Assembly: GCA_963675135.1 (NCBI GenBank)
Contig: OY776129.1
Coordinates: 6,187,201-6,251,200 of the forward strand
DNA: 64,000 nucleotides
Source: Galeopsis tetrahit
Lineage: Eukaryota; Streptophyta; Magnoliopsida; Lamiales; Lamiaceae
Direction of reading: 5' to 3'
Position numbers and translations under genes: made by a program. Numbering within the stretch: position 1 is the stretch's first letter; each line of letters starts with the position of its first letter. Positions 31,568 through 43,361 of this stretch are shown one piece after another. The notes beneath the pieces are model-generated. The model did not search any database. It was given only the letters and a program-made list of their open reading frames with translations, and had not been told where the DNA came from.

Positions 31568-32840
31568 TATTTATTTAATAGGTTAGAAGTAATTCTCATT
31601 ATATTTATCTGTAATAATAGATTAAAAGGAATTCTCATGCATCTTCTATAACGTGATTTAATCAAACTTTTTTAGGATTTAATCAAACTTTTTTTTAGGG
31701 TAGTCAAAAAATTTCAGCTTTTTATTTTACAGGAAATGAGTGTGTTTGGTTTACAATCTCATTTTATAATTTTTGTAATGTTATGTAACTAATTTCTTAT
31801 TTTAGGTTGTGTACAGTACTCATGTGTGAAAGGAAGAGTGAATTATATTGTCAAACCTATCCACTTACATATGGAAAAGAGTGACAGTGAACGGAACAAA
31901 GTAAAGAAAAACAAGTCATCAAATTATGGTGGTTATGTATTAGTTTGATGTACTCGTTTTTATAATTATGGTGTGTAGTTGAATGGTTTATAATTATTGT
32001 ATTCACTATGGTTGAAAATTATTCAGACACTGTGTCCTTTGTACTTTGTTTTTTTTTTTTTTAACAATTGTCTATAAATTAATAATCTTGGGACCACCAA
32101 AATTTATTAATTAAAAGAGTTATTAATTTATCTATAAATTAATAATTATTAATTTATATATTAATTAATATTTTATTAATTTATAGAAACACTCTTTCAA
32201 ACTTTCACTTCTAATTATTTATTGTATATCAAATGAAGGGTCTAATTTAAAAGAATCCTTGTGTTCATTGTATCACTTTATGAACATTAAAACATATTTT
32301 CAATATAAATATATAAGATCAAAATATGCTAACACAAACAAATCATATACACAACATGACTTCTCATCTTACAGGTGTGAAAAAAATAACAAAGACCGAC
32401 AAGATTCGAAAAACATTATGCAAGCACAACAAGGATAATCCAAGTCTCACTCAAAAGCAATTGCAAGAATGAGTTCTTAGTAAATATGGTGAATTTTTTA
32501 GGTGAAACTAATAAGGAAAATTGGAGACGAGATTTAAGGTGAAATTGATTTCAACAAAAAAAAACAAAAATAATTGAGTCATTTTTTAAGAAACATTCAT
32601 AAATCATTCATGTAATAGGTAGTATATATGAAATTATTAATTTATATTTTATTTGGGGTGTATAGAAATTACAAAAAATGTATTATCTTATAATTTTAGC
32701 GAGTTTATTAATTTAGCACGCTATCCCCGAGTCGGGACCGGCCAAAAATATTATCTTAGAGAGTTTATTAATTTATCGAGTATTAATTTAAAGAGTTTCT
32801 ACCGTATTTTCCAATTTCTGGTTTCGAATTTATATAATAA

Positions 32841-33968
32841 CTAGCTCTATACCCGCGTTTTACGCGAGGTGGATTTATTAAAATAATAATTTTAAATATT
32901 ATATTAATTTTATATTTTTTCATTGTTAAGGTACGTGAATATATATTATTGTATTTATATTTTTATATATTATAATATTTTTTAATATATTAATAATATA
33001 TGCATTAATAAAATTATAATTATAATTTTTAAAATTAAGAAAATATTTTTAATAAGTAAGATCATTATAAAGGTCATTATAAAATAATTTCATTAATAAA
33101 AAAATATAAAAAATTATAAATTTCTAAAAACTTCACAACGTTTGTATTGTAGTATATTGTCATTGTTTTCTGCAATGACAAAATATAATAAAATAGAAAA
33201 ATGTTTTCTATAAAATTTAGGGAATGTTTTTTTGGGATTTTGAAATATTAATGACTTATATGTTATATGTTTATTTTGAAATTTAAGTAGGGCATGATTT
33301 AATTTCATAGTAATAGTATGAAATTTATATAGATTTTTATAGTTATCTATATAGAGTTTGTAAATATTTATATGACTTTTGTAGGGTTTATAGGTATTTG
33401 TAGGGTAAGATTTTAAAATTATAAATCAAATTTAGTCCTTAATTTTCACGTAAGTTTTTTTCATCTTTAAATATAATAAATTAATATTATATAAACAATA
33501 ATAAAATATAAACAAATTTATAAAAAATAAATAAATTATTAAAAACTATTATATTATAACAAATAATTGCATGAATATTAATTGTATCTCAACTAAATAA
33601 ACATAATCTCTAATCAAATACAATGATATCTTTAAATATAATAAATTAATATTATATAAACAATAATAAAATATAAAAAAAAATTATAAAAAATAAATAA
33701 ATTATTAAAAACAATTATATTATAACAAATAATTGCATAATTTTATCAAATTTCCCTTTTTAGGGATTATATCACTCTTCATATTTATTCGACACTTCAA
33801 TTAAGTAATCAAAGTTAGTTGGAAGATTTTAAATTTTTTTATTAACAATTACTAAAACTTTTCTAAATAAAGTTTCTTAAATTATTCTAAATCATCCACA
33901 ATACTCTATATATTTTACAAAGTTTTTAAAACTATTTCATAATACAATACATTCACACTCTCTATGTC

Positions 33969-34017
<49 letters not shown>

Positions 34018-35347
34018 TATGATTATTTCATAGTTTTACGTTTAGATTATAAAATAAACTTAAAAAAAAAATTGATTCAAAAATTTTGAAATATTAAAAA
34101 TAAAAATCATTTTCTTCTAAAATTAAAATAATTATAGTTTTTAACTTAGGGCTTGAAAATAAAATATAAAATATGGAAATTCATATATTTAAAAGATATC
34201 ATTTAAAAAGATATCACACGTATAAAACTGCCACAATATCGTAATATAACTAAATAAAATATTTCATAAAATAGAAATTCATATATATCCTCTGCCACAA
34301 TATTGGTAACATAATTAAATAAAATATATCATAAAATAAAAATTAAAGATTTTCGTTATCTTTATAGAAGCGTGAATTGATAAAAAAATTATAATTAAAT
34401 TTATTACGCATTAATATAAAATAAAATAATTTATAATTCAAATCATATATACAGCAAAAATGTTACTCCTTCCTAGAAAAATTACAGAAAAAAAAATGAA
34501 AGAAAAACTAAAAGCATAATAAAATTGAAATAATAAAATTGAAAGAAAAAATGAAAGCAAAAAATTATTAAATATAGAAAGAATGAGAAAAAATTGCATA
34601 AAAAAAACAATGAAGAAATCGCAATAGATATTGAAATTGAGCGGAAATACGCTAATTTAATTCAATACAATAATAAATATATAAAACGAAGTTTTGAAAT
34701 TGATCAAACTTATTGAGAAAAAAAGAGAAAGCATGAGAATGATTTTTTTACAGATATCGCAATAGAAAAATGTATATTAAAAAAATAAACCACCAAATTA
34801 ATATACAAATACAACACAAATAATATACGCTATACAAATTACAAAAATGATGTAATTGTTGAAAGAAACTTTGAAGTTTTTTTTATACTGAGAGAGTGAC
34901 TGGAGATAAAATAATGACATGAGAGTGATCGGATATAAAAAAGATTAGAGATTTAACTGTTGAGATAATTATGGTTATTCAAAATTTAAATTTTAAAATA
35001 GAAAAAAAAAAAAAAAGAATAGATAATATAGATTTGATTAGAGTACGTTTTAAGAATAGAATAACGTTATTAAATTTTAAAAAATAAATAATGTTGTGAT
35101 TAAAGTTTAAAAAATAAATTTAAAAATAATAAGTAGAATTTCAAATTTAAAAATAATAATTATGAGTAGATAATATTTAAATTATTATTTTGAGATTAAA
35201 ATAGGAAAAAAATTATTTTTTAAATCAGAATGCCTGAAAATGCAGGGATTTTGAAATAGAAGATTTTGGTGAAGAGAGAGATTGTGATATAGTGTTGAAA
35301 TTGTGACACGTGTCCCATTATATTCTCACAAATATAGAGTATTAAGA
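32841..35347 (-). mobile_element. Non-autonomous Helitron, 2507 bp
   Basis: Read on the minus strand it starts TCTTAATACTCTATATTTG (35347 downwards) and ends with the hairpin CTCGCG-TAAAA-CGCGGG followed by TATAGAGCTAG (32841). The host bases are A before and T after, with no duplication, as for Helitrons. Element B keeps the empty site, ATCTCCAATTATTATACAAA (37272-37291), matching the flanks ATCTCCAA and TTATTATATAAA exactly at the junction. The inside is AT-rich with no Rep/helicase ORF and holds a direct duplication (33464-33571 and 33628-33736) and (TA)n at 33974-34014. Confidence 0.93.
33464..33736 (+). repeat. Direct duplication inside the Helitron
   Basis: The block ATCTTTAAATATAATAAATT ... 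ATAACAAATAATTGCAT appears twice, about 163 bp apart. The same sequence continues at the window start (1-60), which is one reason to link that region to this Helitron family. Confidence 0.8.
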
Positions 35348-35967
35348 TTGGAGATAGAAACATTTCAATTCATTTCCCTATTTATAATTATTGGAGCATA
35401 ATTTGTGGGGCAGATTAATTGTAAATAATTTTCTAAAATTATCCATTCAAGAAAATTTCATAAACTTATTTTTCATTCTAAATATCTTTCTATTAAAGAT
35501 CATTATTGCAGATTTCTTGAAATGTTAGTCAAACAATTGTGCAGATTGAATCACGTTCTAGAAGATTCATTAGAATTCCTTCTGTACGTAGGTTCACATG
35601 TTTCATTTTTTTCTGCGTTTATTTCATTAGTTATAGAAGATGGCATATGAATTTTTTAACCCAGGTTTTAAAAAATTTAGCTCTCAAAACACTTTCTCCG
35701 TTAGTCAATGACAGATTAACTAACGAATGATCAAATTTTATAGAATATAATAATTGGGTGACCAATTTTGAAAGTGACTAAATGTGGGTGACCAAATATA
35801 AAAAAAAAGTAAACTTGAGTGACCAAAATTGATATTTTGCCATTTCTTTATAATAAATGTGCACTACAAAACTCCTTCGATTTTAGAACCAAAAAAAACT
35901 CATACTTTCGATTTCAGCCAAAAAAAAAAAAAAAAAAAAAAAAACCGATTTCAGTTATCTAGTTTCA

Positions 35968-36120
35968 GGGAAAATTGCATTTTTGATCTAGTAAGAATGA
36001 GGTCAAATCATTTTCGATCATGTAATTCGAAAGTGGTCCTTTTTGTTGTAGAAATGGTCTTGTCGTTTAATTAAATAGTTAACGGAATCCGTTAGTTGCT
36101 GAAATTGGAGAAAAAAAAAT
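35968..36120. repeat. 'Family Y' end, inverted orientation
   Basis: GGGAAAATTGCATTTTTGAT, AATGAGGTCAAATCATTTTC, then GAAATGGTC and CGTTAGTTGCTGAAATT: the inverse of 39490-39635 and 30508-30660. Together with 39490-39635 it could frame an element of about 3.7 kb (35968-39637) that contains element B, but I found no target duplication for it. Confidence 0.55.
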
Positions 36121-36670
36121 ACTTCTAGGACAAATTTTTTGGAGGAAAATGGTTAATTCCTCCAATAAATTGGCCCCTAGAACATCCAATAAATATATAA
36201 ATATCTTTCTCGATTCTACTTTTTTTTTTAAACAAGTAAAAATTTATTTATTGTGAAAACAAGAGATACTTAACATGAAAATACAAAGCAGATCGAAAAC
36301 TCAAAATATTACAAAATTTCATATATCTGCGTTTATTTCATTAGTTTTAAACAAGTAAGCTCTCTTCAATCAATTTGGGTTTGTTTTTCATTGAAGAGAA
36401 AATTTCAAATTTAATATATACTCCGTATATTTTAGTTTACAATAATTCTTTTGTATTTAATAATTAATTTTTTTTCTAAACTCCGATCTAAAATTCATGA
36501 AATTATAGTGTTTTTATATAAATAATGCAAAATATATATGTAAAATTTACTTAAGGTTAAACCGATTATCTTCATTTCACGTATTTTCAAATTTACATTA
36601 AAAAAATAAATTAAGATTTACATTTTATTTATATAATTTTTATTATAATTTTAAATTATGATACAAAAAT

Positions 36671-38278
36671 GAGAAAATATCAATTTTGTTCATCAAAGTT
36701 TACCTCTTTCCATATTTGATCACCCACGTTTGTCACTATCAAAATTGGTGTTATTATATTCTATCAAAATTGGTCACCCAGATCATTCAATTACTCAATC
36801 AATCTGTCATTGACGAAAGGAGAAAGAGTTTGAAGCACTAAATTTTTCAAAACCTAGGTTAAAAAATTCTCATGCATCTTCTAGAACTAATGAAACAAAC
36901 GCAGTGCAAGAATGAAATATGTAGAACCTAATGGAGCGTACCCATTGAACGTGATTCAATACGTACATTTACAAAAATAAAAAATTACCAATGAACGTAA
37001 TTCAATCAATCATGTTGTTGTTGGTTTACTTTTTATTTTACAGGTAATCAGGAAATGAGAAATTCAGGAGATATAAACTTATTTCAATTCATTTAACATT
37101 TTAAGAAATCTGAAATAATGATCTTAATAGAAAAATATTTAAAATGAAAAATAAGTTTATGAAATTTTCTTAAATGGATAATTTTAGAAAATTATTTATA
37201 ATTAATCCGCACCCCAAATTATGCTCCAATAATTATAATTATAAATAGGGAAATGAATTGAAATAAATTTTTATCTCCAATTATTATACAAATTCAATAT
37301 GAAACCAAGAATTGAAAAACAGAGTACAATTGTTTAAAAAAAACAGAAAAAAAACAGAGTAGTCTGAATAATTTTCAACCAGAATACAATAATTATAAAC
37401 AATCCAACTACAACTGCACACCATAATTATAAAAACAGAGTATATCAAACTAATACATGACCACCCTAATTTGACTTGTTTTTCCTTTCGTATTTTCCTT
37501 GCTGGTGGTTCTGTTCCTTTCTATTTCTATGAACCATCGCCACTCTTTTTCATGTAAGTACCTAAGTTTGACAATGTAATTCACTCCTCCTTTCCTACTG
37601 TTGTGTACAATTAAGGATTGCACAATATATAAAATAAGAAATTAGTCGCCAATACACACATTTGCTTCACCGTAATTATTTCTTCTTTAACTATATCCTG
37701 AGTTTAAGTAAACCAACAACAACTTCACCGTGATTATTTCTTCTTTTACTGTAGTAAACCAACAACAACGATGAGATTAATTGAGTTAAATAATTATTAA
37801 AAACTTACTTAAATTTAAATTTTTTTGACTATTTTGAGGAGGGTTGATTGAATTACGTTATAGAAGATGCATGAGAATCCCTTCTAACCTATGAGATAAA
37901 TATAATAAAATAATTTAGTTATAAAAAAAACTTAAATATTAAATTGAAATAAGAAATACATATGGTAAATGTACATATTGATAGTAATTTGTTTGATTGA
38001 CTGAGATTTTTCATTGGGTATTTCTTCACGCTCGGTTCCACATGTTTCATTCTTGGTACTGTGTTTGTTTTATTAGTTCTAGAAGATGCATAAGAATTTT
38101 TTAATCTAGGTTTTGAGCGCTCAAAACTCTTTCTCCGTTAGTCAATGACAGATTGACTAACGGAATGATCAATTTTGATAGAATATAATAACCGAATGAC
38201 CAATTTTGATAGTGATTAAATTTGGGTGACCAAATATGAAAAGAGGTAAACTTGGGTGACCAAAAGTGATATTTTTCC
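36671..38278. mobile_element. Mutator-like element B (1608 bp)
   Basis: Same inverted arms as element A (36671-36900 and 38080-38278). Flanks TACAAAAAT (36662-36670) and TAAAAAAAT (38279-38287), 8 of 9. The inside matches A in reverse order: 37340-37650 against 31800-32050, and 37080-37290 against the part right of the Helitron in A. It lacks both nested inserts of A, and so serves as their empty-site reference. Confidence 0.9.
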
Positions 38279-38287
38279 TAAAAAAAT

Positions 38288-39650
38288 AGTATTTTAAACG
38301 ATTTACTTAAGGATATAATTTTTATTTATTAATAACATTAAAATTGTACAATCCTTTCCATGCACGTACTTTCATCGAAACTCATCTATAGGTTATTATA
38401 TTATTTCAAGAAATCACAAAAAATATAATAATGAAAGAATAGATAAAGTAAAGGTTTTCTTGTATTTTTTGGTGGTGAAAGTTGCACATTTCTTTTACAT
38501 TTCTTGTGAATTGAGTTAGAATTTCGTTTAATTTGGGTGCGATTTTTTGGGTGAAATTATGGTTCGTTTTTTTTTGTTTTTTTTATGAGAGTTTGTATAA
38601 TCCAATATTAGGCTTTTGGATGTGTTTTAACGGGTGCATGACTTTCACACAATTTTCATCCATTAAAACAAACATAAATTGCCAACGGGACTAAAAGTGT
38701 ATGAAAGAGGACCAAAAGTGATTTTACCTTATTCTTACAGGACCAAAAGTGATTTTACCTCAGGATCAAAAGTGCATTTTTTTACGGTTCACACAATAAA
38801 AATCCGTTAAAGCTAACGAAAATATATACATGACTAAAAGTGCATGAAAAAGGATCGAAAGTGATTTGACCTCATTATTACAGGACCAAAAGTGCAATTT
38901 TCCCGAGATACTTACTATGTGGAGGAGTATGGACAGCCCTAGTATCCCCTTGCCGCAACATGAATGCTAACTTTGTGAAATCGATGGGTGATTTTGGTAG
39001 TTTAAGCAAGGTGAGATTTTGGGTTTTTTGTATTGGGTGTGATTTCTGGGTTCGATTTTCTGTGATTTCCGTTCAGTGAAAGTGGGTTTTCATTAATTTG
39101 TTATAGTTTCTTGCACAAATATGGGTTCAATTTGAGTTCTAGTTTTTTGGGGATGGAATTAGGGTTGTTTTTTTTAGTGCAAGTTTGTTAGTTTTGAATT
39201 TGGCTTTGATAACTGTTTAACGGGCGAGTGACTGTGACGTGGTTTACTTCTTTTAAAATTGACGGAAATTAAATACGGGACTAAAAAATGTAGGTAAAAG
39301 GATCGAAAGTGATTTGACCACATTCTTTACAGGACTAAAAGTGCAATTTTCCCTTTCGTTACAAAAAAATCTAGGTGTTACGGGGTTGATTCGAGAAAGA
39401 TATCCATATATTTATTGGATGTGTTAAGGGTCCTTTTATAGAAGGAATGAGTCATTCTTTCCCCTAAATTTTTTGCCTTGAAGTGTTTTCCCTCAAATTT
39501 CAGCAACTAACGGGTTTCATTAATTAAGTATTTAACGGATAAGGCAATTTCTGCAACAAAAAGGACCATATTCAAATTACAAGACCAAAATTAATTTGAC
39601 ATCATTCTTACAGTATCAAAAATGCAATTTTCCTATGTAGAAGCCATTAG
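38288..39650. repeat. AT-rich DNA with several 'family Y' ends
   Basis: No gene. Repeat ends of the type AAAAGTGATTTGACCTCATT ... ACAGGACCAAAAGTGCAATTTT occur at 38640-38780, 38820-38905 and 39280-39355, and a longer one at 39490-39637. Their repeated TTACAGGACCAAAAGTG phrases suggest several nested or tandem termini of one element family. Confidence 0.5.
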
Positions 39651-39906
39651 GCCTTTTATTTGAAAATAATTTGAAGATACACCATATAATATATATAAAA
39701 TCGTTCCAATTAAGCTGATTAATTAGCGAGGGAAATACTTGAAGATTTCTTTATAACAAAATAAATAGATTAAGGAAGTTCCGAGGGAAATATAAGTAGG
39801 GCTTTTATTTAATCATAAATTGCACGACGGCACATAAGATAACACATACACATTTGAACGGCGGACTGATCGAGAGTCCTTATTAACACATAAAATTAAA
39901 GACAGA

Positions 39907-40731
39907 TCATGCAATACTGTCGAGCTGGTTGTCGACGTTGGCGCCGTCCCAGACGAGGGAGGAAGTGAAGTACCAAGCGTGGAGGTCATGAAGTGCGACA
40001 GCGCCTCCGGTGGCAGCAGAGATTCCGACTTGAACATTCTTAGGAAGAATGGTCTTGAGGTCAAAACGGTGGGTGAGGGTGGCATTTCTAGAGCCGTAAT
40101 CGGCGACGACAGTTATGGTTCTAGTGTTTGGCTCGTAGTTTATGCGTGCAGTCACCATTTTCACGAGTGAGTCTTCAAACCTGGAAACGGCTCTGGAGAC
40201 TCTGGAGTTGATGTCGATTCCGATATGTCGGTATCTGGGATCCCAAGTATTATCTCCGCCAAAGTGGATATCGAACTCGACAGCAAAGACGGAGGGAGCA
40301 GTGCCCGTATGAAGATTGAAGATCCCCAAACTCCCTCCAGTAGAAGGGTTAGGGATGCCAGACCCAACCGGAACAATGAAGAATGTAAGCCCGTCACCCG
40401 GATCATTATTAACCGAAGTGATGTTGAATTTTACGGTAGTCTCGAAGGTCGCTTGTACGCCTGTATCCCAGAATTTCACCGCCGGGGAGTACACCACTCG
40501 CCCCACTCTATGACCCACCGGTCTTCCGGATGCATCGACTCTTGTGAGACGCACGAATGAGGAAGATGCGGGAACAGTGGCATCGCCTTGGTAGATTAGG
40601 TCTCTTGAGTTTGAGCTGAAGGAATCGTAGGTGAAGGAGGTTGTTTGAGACGCCACCATGTTCGTTAATACGACCAACAAGAAGAGGAGGAGGGGAATTT
40701 GGGTTTTTGAGAAAGCCATTATAACTTGCAA
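39907..40731 (-). CDS. Secreted legume-type lectin
   Basis: An intronless 274-codon frame. The likely start is Met5 (40719, context ATAATGGCT), giving 270 residues. Signal peptide at about 5-28 (hydrophobic IPLLLFLLVVL, cut after VAS). One legume lectin beta-sandwich domain at about 30-268 and no kinase or membrane segment, so it is a soluble secreted or vacuolar lectin. The sugar-site residues are visible: Asp113 in GDGLTFFIVP, Gly in TGGSLGIFN (131-139) and Asn161. The metal site has Glu152, Asp154, Asp164 and His169 in VEFDIHFGGDNTWDPRYRHI. N-glycosylation sites at Asn103 and Asn216. All key residues are present, so binding of a sugar with Ca and Mn is expected; specificity cannot be read. 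Length is normal for the family. A TATA box lies 61 bp upstream. It is the only intact host gene in the window. Confidence 0.96.
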   Translation of the reverse strand: MQVIMAFSKTQIPLLLFLLVVLTNMVASQTTSFTYDSFSSNSRDLIYQGDATVPASSSFVRLTRVDASGRPVGHRVGRVVYSPAVKFWDTGVQATFETTVKFNITSVNNDPGDGLTFFIVPVGSGIPNPSTGGSLGIFNLHTGTAPSVFAVEFDIHFGGDNTWDPRYRHIGIDINSRVSRAVSRFEDSLVKMVTARINYEPNTRTITVVADYGSRNATLTHRFDLKTILPKNVQVGISAATGGAVALHDLHAWYFTSSLVWDGANVDNQLDSIA

Positions 40732-40779
40732 TTTTATTTTTTGCTATGTGTGGATGGATACCTGCTCATGGCTTCTCTC

Positions 40780-40789
40780 CTATTTATAG
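40780..40789 (-). promoter_or_regulatory. TATA box of the lectin gene
   Basis: Minus strand CTATAAATAG, 61 bp upstream of the preferred ATG, so a 5' UTR of roughly 30 bases is expected. The same box and neighbourhood (TTCATGGCTTCTC) survive next to the lectin pseudogene at 56.9 kb. Confidence 0.8.
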
Positions 40790-41283
40790 TAATCTTGTAC
40801 GTGGCATTTTGGGAAATCACTAATAATATACTTGATATTTTATGAATGGAGCTACTGTGGGGTGGCCTTCTTCATTATTCTCTTTTTTTTTTTTTTTTTA
40901 ATTTATTAATTATTTTATTAGGGCCAGACTCACGTGGAAAATGGTATAACTAGCTCGTGGAAAACACATGTTTTTTTTTTTCTATGATTTAATTTAATAA
41001 TTAGATAATGCATGTCGGTATGTATTCAGTACTCTTTAATTTACATTTACACATTTGTCAGTGCATGAATATATGTAGAAAAAATTTCATTTTAAGTTCG
41101 GTAACTTAAGTCTCATGCAGTTTATATCCTTTAAATTTTTAATTTTTCAATTTATGTTTTAGGGTGTCAAATTTACATTCTTCTTGGTTCAATGTACGTC
41201 ATTTCTGCCGATTTTTTTTTAAAACTCACCGAAAATGTGAGCATGCGGCTCACATGTGTGGAATGAAATTAATATATACTACG
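40790..41283. repeat. Lectin upstream region (5'-flank repeat, copy 3)
   Basis: This is the flank attached to the living gene. It holds GGTATAACTAGCTCGTGGAA, the T-run, GATTTAATTTAATAATTAG, ATAATGCATGTCGGTATG, and GTGAGCATGCGGCTCACATG, an imperfect palindrome also present in copies 1 and 4. The other copies in the window are compared with this one. Confidence 0.85.
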
Positions 41284-41285
41284 TA

Positions 41286-41549
41286 CCTCTATCCCAAGTT
41301 TTCTCTTTTTTTTTTTTGGATGTTTTGAATAAGAAATATGATAAAATATTAGATGTAGTATAAGTGATGTGATGGTGAGAGAGAAAATAATAGATGAGTA
41401 TGAGATGTAGTATAATAAAATAATAGATAAAATATAGGTGATGTGATTGGAAGTGAAAAAATAATATACCAAAAACGGAAAAAATCGAATGAGAAACTTA
41501 TTATGGGAAATTTATAAAAGAAAAGTGGAAAATTGTGAGACGGAAGGAG
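41286..41549. mobile_element. Diverged Stowaway-like MITE, 264 bp
   Basis: Ends CCTCTATCCCAAGTTTTC and the inverse of GAGACGGAAGGAG, flanked by TA (41284-41285 and 41550-41551). It sits at the junction between two flank copies. The ORFs in it are by-products. Confidence 0.7.
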
Positions 41550-41551
41550 TA

Positions 41552-42512
41552 CATATTTTAAATTAACTTGAATATTGATATACATATGTGCACTATTGTC
41601 TTTTTTTTGTTTAAATTTATTCAGTATTTTATTGGAGTTTTATCTTGCAATATTTGTGTGGTGGAAGGCAGAGTTGGAAGATAAAGCAATTTAAATGCCC
41701 AAGGAAACAGCTGCATATTGTCCAAAAAGCTATAATATCATATAGCTCTAGGTCTGTGGTCCTGGTAACTGGTATAACTCATTGAAAACACATGTTTTTT
41801 TTATATGATTTAATTTAATTATTAGATAATGCATGTCGGTATGTATTCAGTACTCTTTAATTTACATTTATACATTTGTCTGTGTAGGTAAGAAAAATTC
41901 ATTTTATGTCCACTAATTTAGGTCTGATACAGTTTATATTCTTTAAATTTTCACTTTTTCAATTTATATTTTAGAGTGTCCAATTTACATTCTACTTGAT
42001 TCAATGTATGCCATTTTTGCCGATTTTTTTTAAAACTCACCGGAAATGTGAGCATGCGGCTAACATGTGTGAAATGAAATTCATTGATAATTGGTAATTC
42101 ATTGACTAAATTGGGTGTAGATTTGACTAAAGTTATAAATTGAGTTAAGTTGTGGGTCCAAGTAAAATAAAGGAGGGATAATATTGATACAAATTATGTG
42201 AATTATTTCTTTTTTTAGAGTGTGCAAATAATGTTGGGACGCCCGTTAAGGAAAGTGTGCAAATAATCACGGGACGGAGGGAGTACTTGTTATTTTATGA
42301 ATGGAGCTAATGTGGGGTGGGGGAAGAAGGGGTCCCCTTCTTCATTATTGTCTTTTTTTCTGTTTGAATTTATTAATTATTTTATTGGTGTTTAATCTTG
42401 AAATATCTGTGGTGGAAATTAAGGCAGAGTTTGAAGATAACGCGGGACCAGCATATATATTGTCCAAAAACCTATTGGATCCCGTTTACGTGTAGTCCTG
42501 GTAAAGGATTTT
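41552..42512. repeat. Lectin 5'-flank repeat, copies 4 and 5
   Basis: Copy 4 (about 41590-42085) carries the full phrase order from TTGCAATATTTGTGTGGTGG to GTGAGCATGCGGCTAACATG. Copy 5 (about 42290-42500) repeats the start: ATGGAGCTAATGTGGGGTGG (also near 40846), TTGGTGTTTAATCTTGAAAT, TTGTCCAAAAACCTATTGG. Between them a lone Stowaway-type end GGGACGGAGGGAGTA (42274-42288) has no partner. No coding sequence remains in either copy. Confidence 0.75.
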
Positions 42513-42632
42513 TTCTTGGTTTTGGGAAGAAAATACAAATAATAAATGTCATAATATATATTACACACAAGTACCAAACCAAATACAAATAAGAAAATAA
42601 CAGGTAAACACATGCAACATTGAAGAGGGTCA

Positions 42633-43294
42633 TGTTGTACGTGCTTTTGATCGGTTGATCTGGATGTGAACTTCGTGAGGACTAAACAAACATGTATTAT
42701 TATCGGGGTTATTACGTGTATTAGGAGATTTAAAGGGTGGTTTATGATGATTTTAGTGAAGAACAATGATGAACAATGGAAGTAGCTTCTTGGAGAAGCT
42801 AAAGAGCTTTGAGAGCTTTTGATGTATATTGCTTTGGTTTTGGTGTAGGAAATCTAACTTGTCTTTACAATGAGCCTTTTAGGCATTATATACTTGATTT
42901 TTGGGCTGCCCAGCCTTTACACGTGGCGGGCATATATTGGCCCTGAGATCCCATCAGATCAGGTGATGGGACACCGCATTTTATGCTCCTCGTAGGTCGG
43001 TTCGATGCTAAACCGCCTTACTGGTGGTCGTCCTCGCCCTTGGCAGGGAGTGGGGCCATGGTGGTCGTCGGAGACCCTGGTCGTCACAACTTCTCCATGG
43101 GAAAAGCTCCTGCTCGCCCGCTCTTGAAGGGCCATAAATACTTGGCTTTCTCTAGATAACTCTGCATGTGCTCGTCACCAACTCTTGGGCGAGCACACAC
43201 TTACATTTCTTCATAATGTTGACTAGTCGTCGCCACGCAAGCTGATGACTAGGATTGACTTGTCAAAGATTGACTTCTTTAACCTGGTGTAACA
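42633..43294. mobile_element. Solo LTR, 662 bp
   Basis: Begins TGTTGTACGTGC and ends GGTGTAACA (TGTT...AACA). Flanks GGTCA (42628-42632) and GGTCC (43295-43299), 4 of 5. The flanking DNA recurs without the insert at about 57535-57600 (CAGGTAAACACAAGTAACAT, GGGGTCCTAATTCAATCC), so the borders are supported. TATA-like sequence CATTATATAC near 42884. No internal region: recombination between two LTRs removed it. The superfamily is uncertain. Confidence 0.85.
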
Positions 43295-43361
43295 GGTCCC
43301 TAATTCAATCCTTAAATAAAAAAAAATAAAAGGCCAGTAAACACAATCAATTCATTTATAT

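Larger units (their letters stand above)
31038..35841. mobile_element. Mutator-like element A (4.8 kb with nested inserts)
   Basis: Long inverted arms (31038-31240 and 35640-35841): GAAAATATCATTTTTTTGTC, TTACCTCTTTTCATATTTAA, CCGTTAGTCAATCTGTCA and their inverses. An exact 9-bp target duplication ATTTCTTTA lies at 31029-31037 and 35842-35850. Inside sit a Stowaway MITE (31307-31567) and a Helitron (32841-35347); without them about 2.0 kb remain, and these match element B (36671-38278) read in the opposite direction. No transposase was found. Confidence 0.93.

Noticed and set aside
35968..39637. One 3.7-kb element framed by 'family Y' ends
   Set aside because: The ends are inverse copies, but no target duplication matches and further Y ends lie between them, so the pairing is not secure.
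42230..42288. Complete Stowaway MITE
   Set aside because: Only one end (GGGACGGAGGGAGTA) is visible; no matching left terminus within 400 bp.
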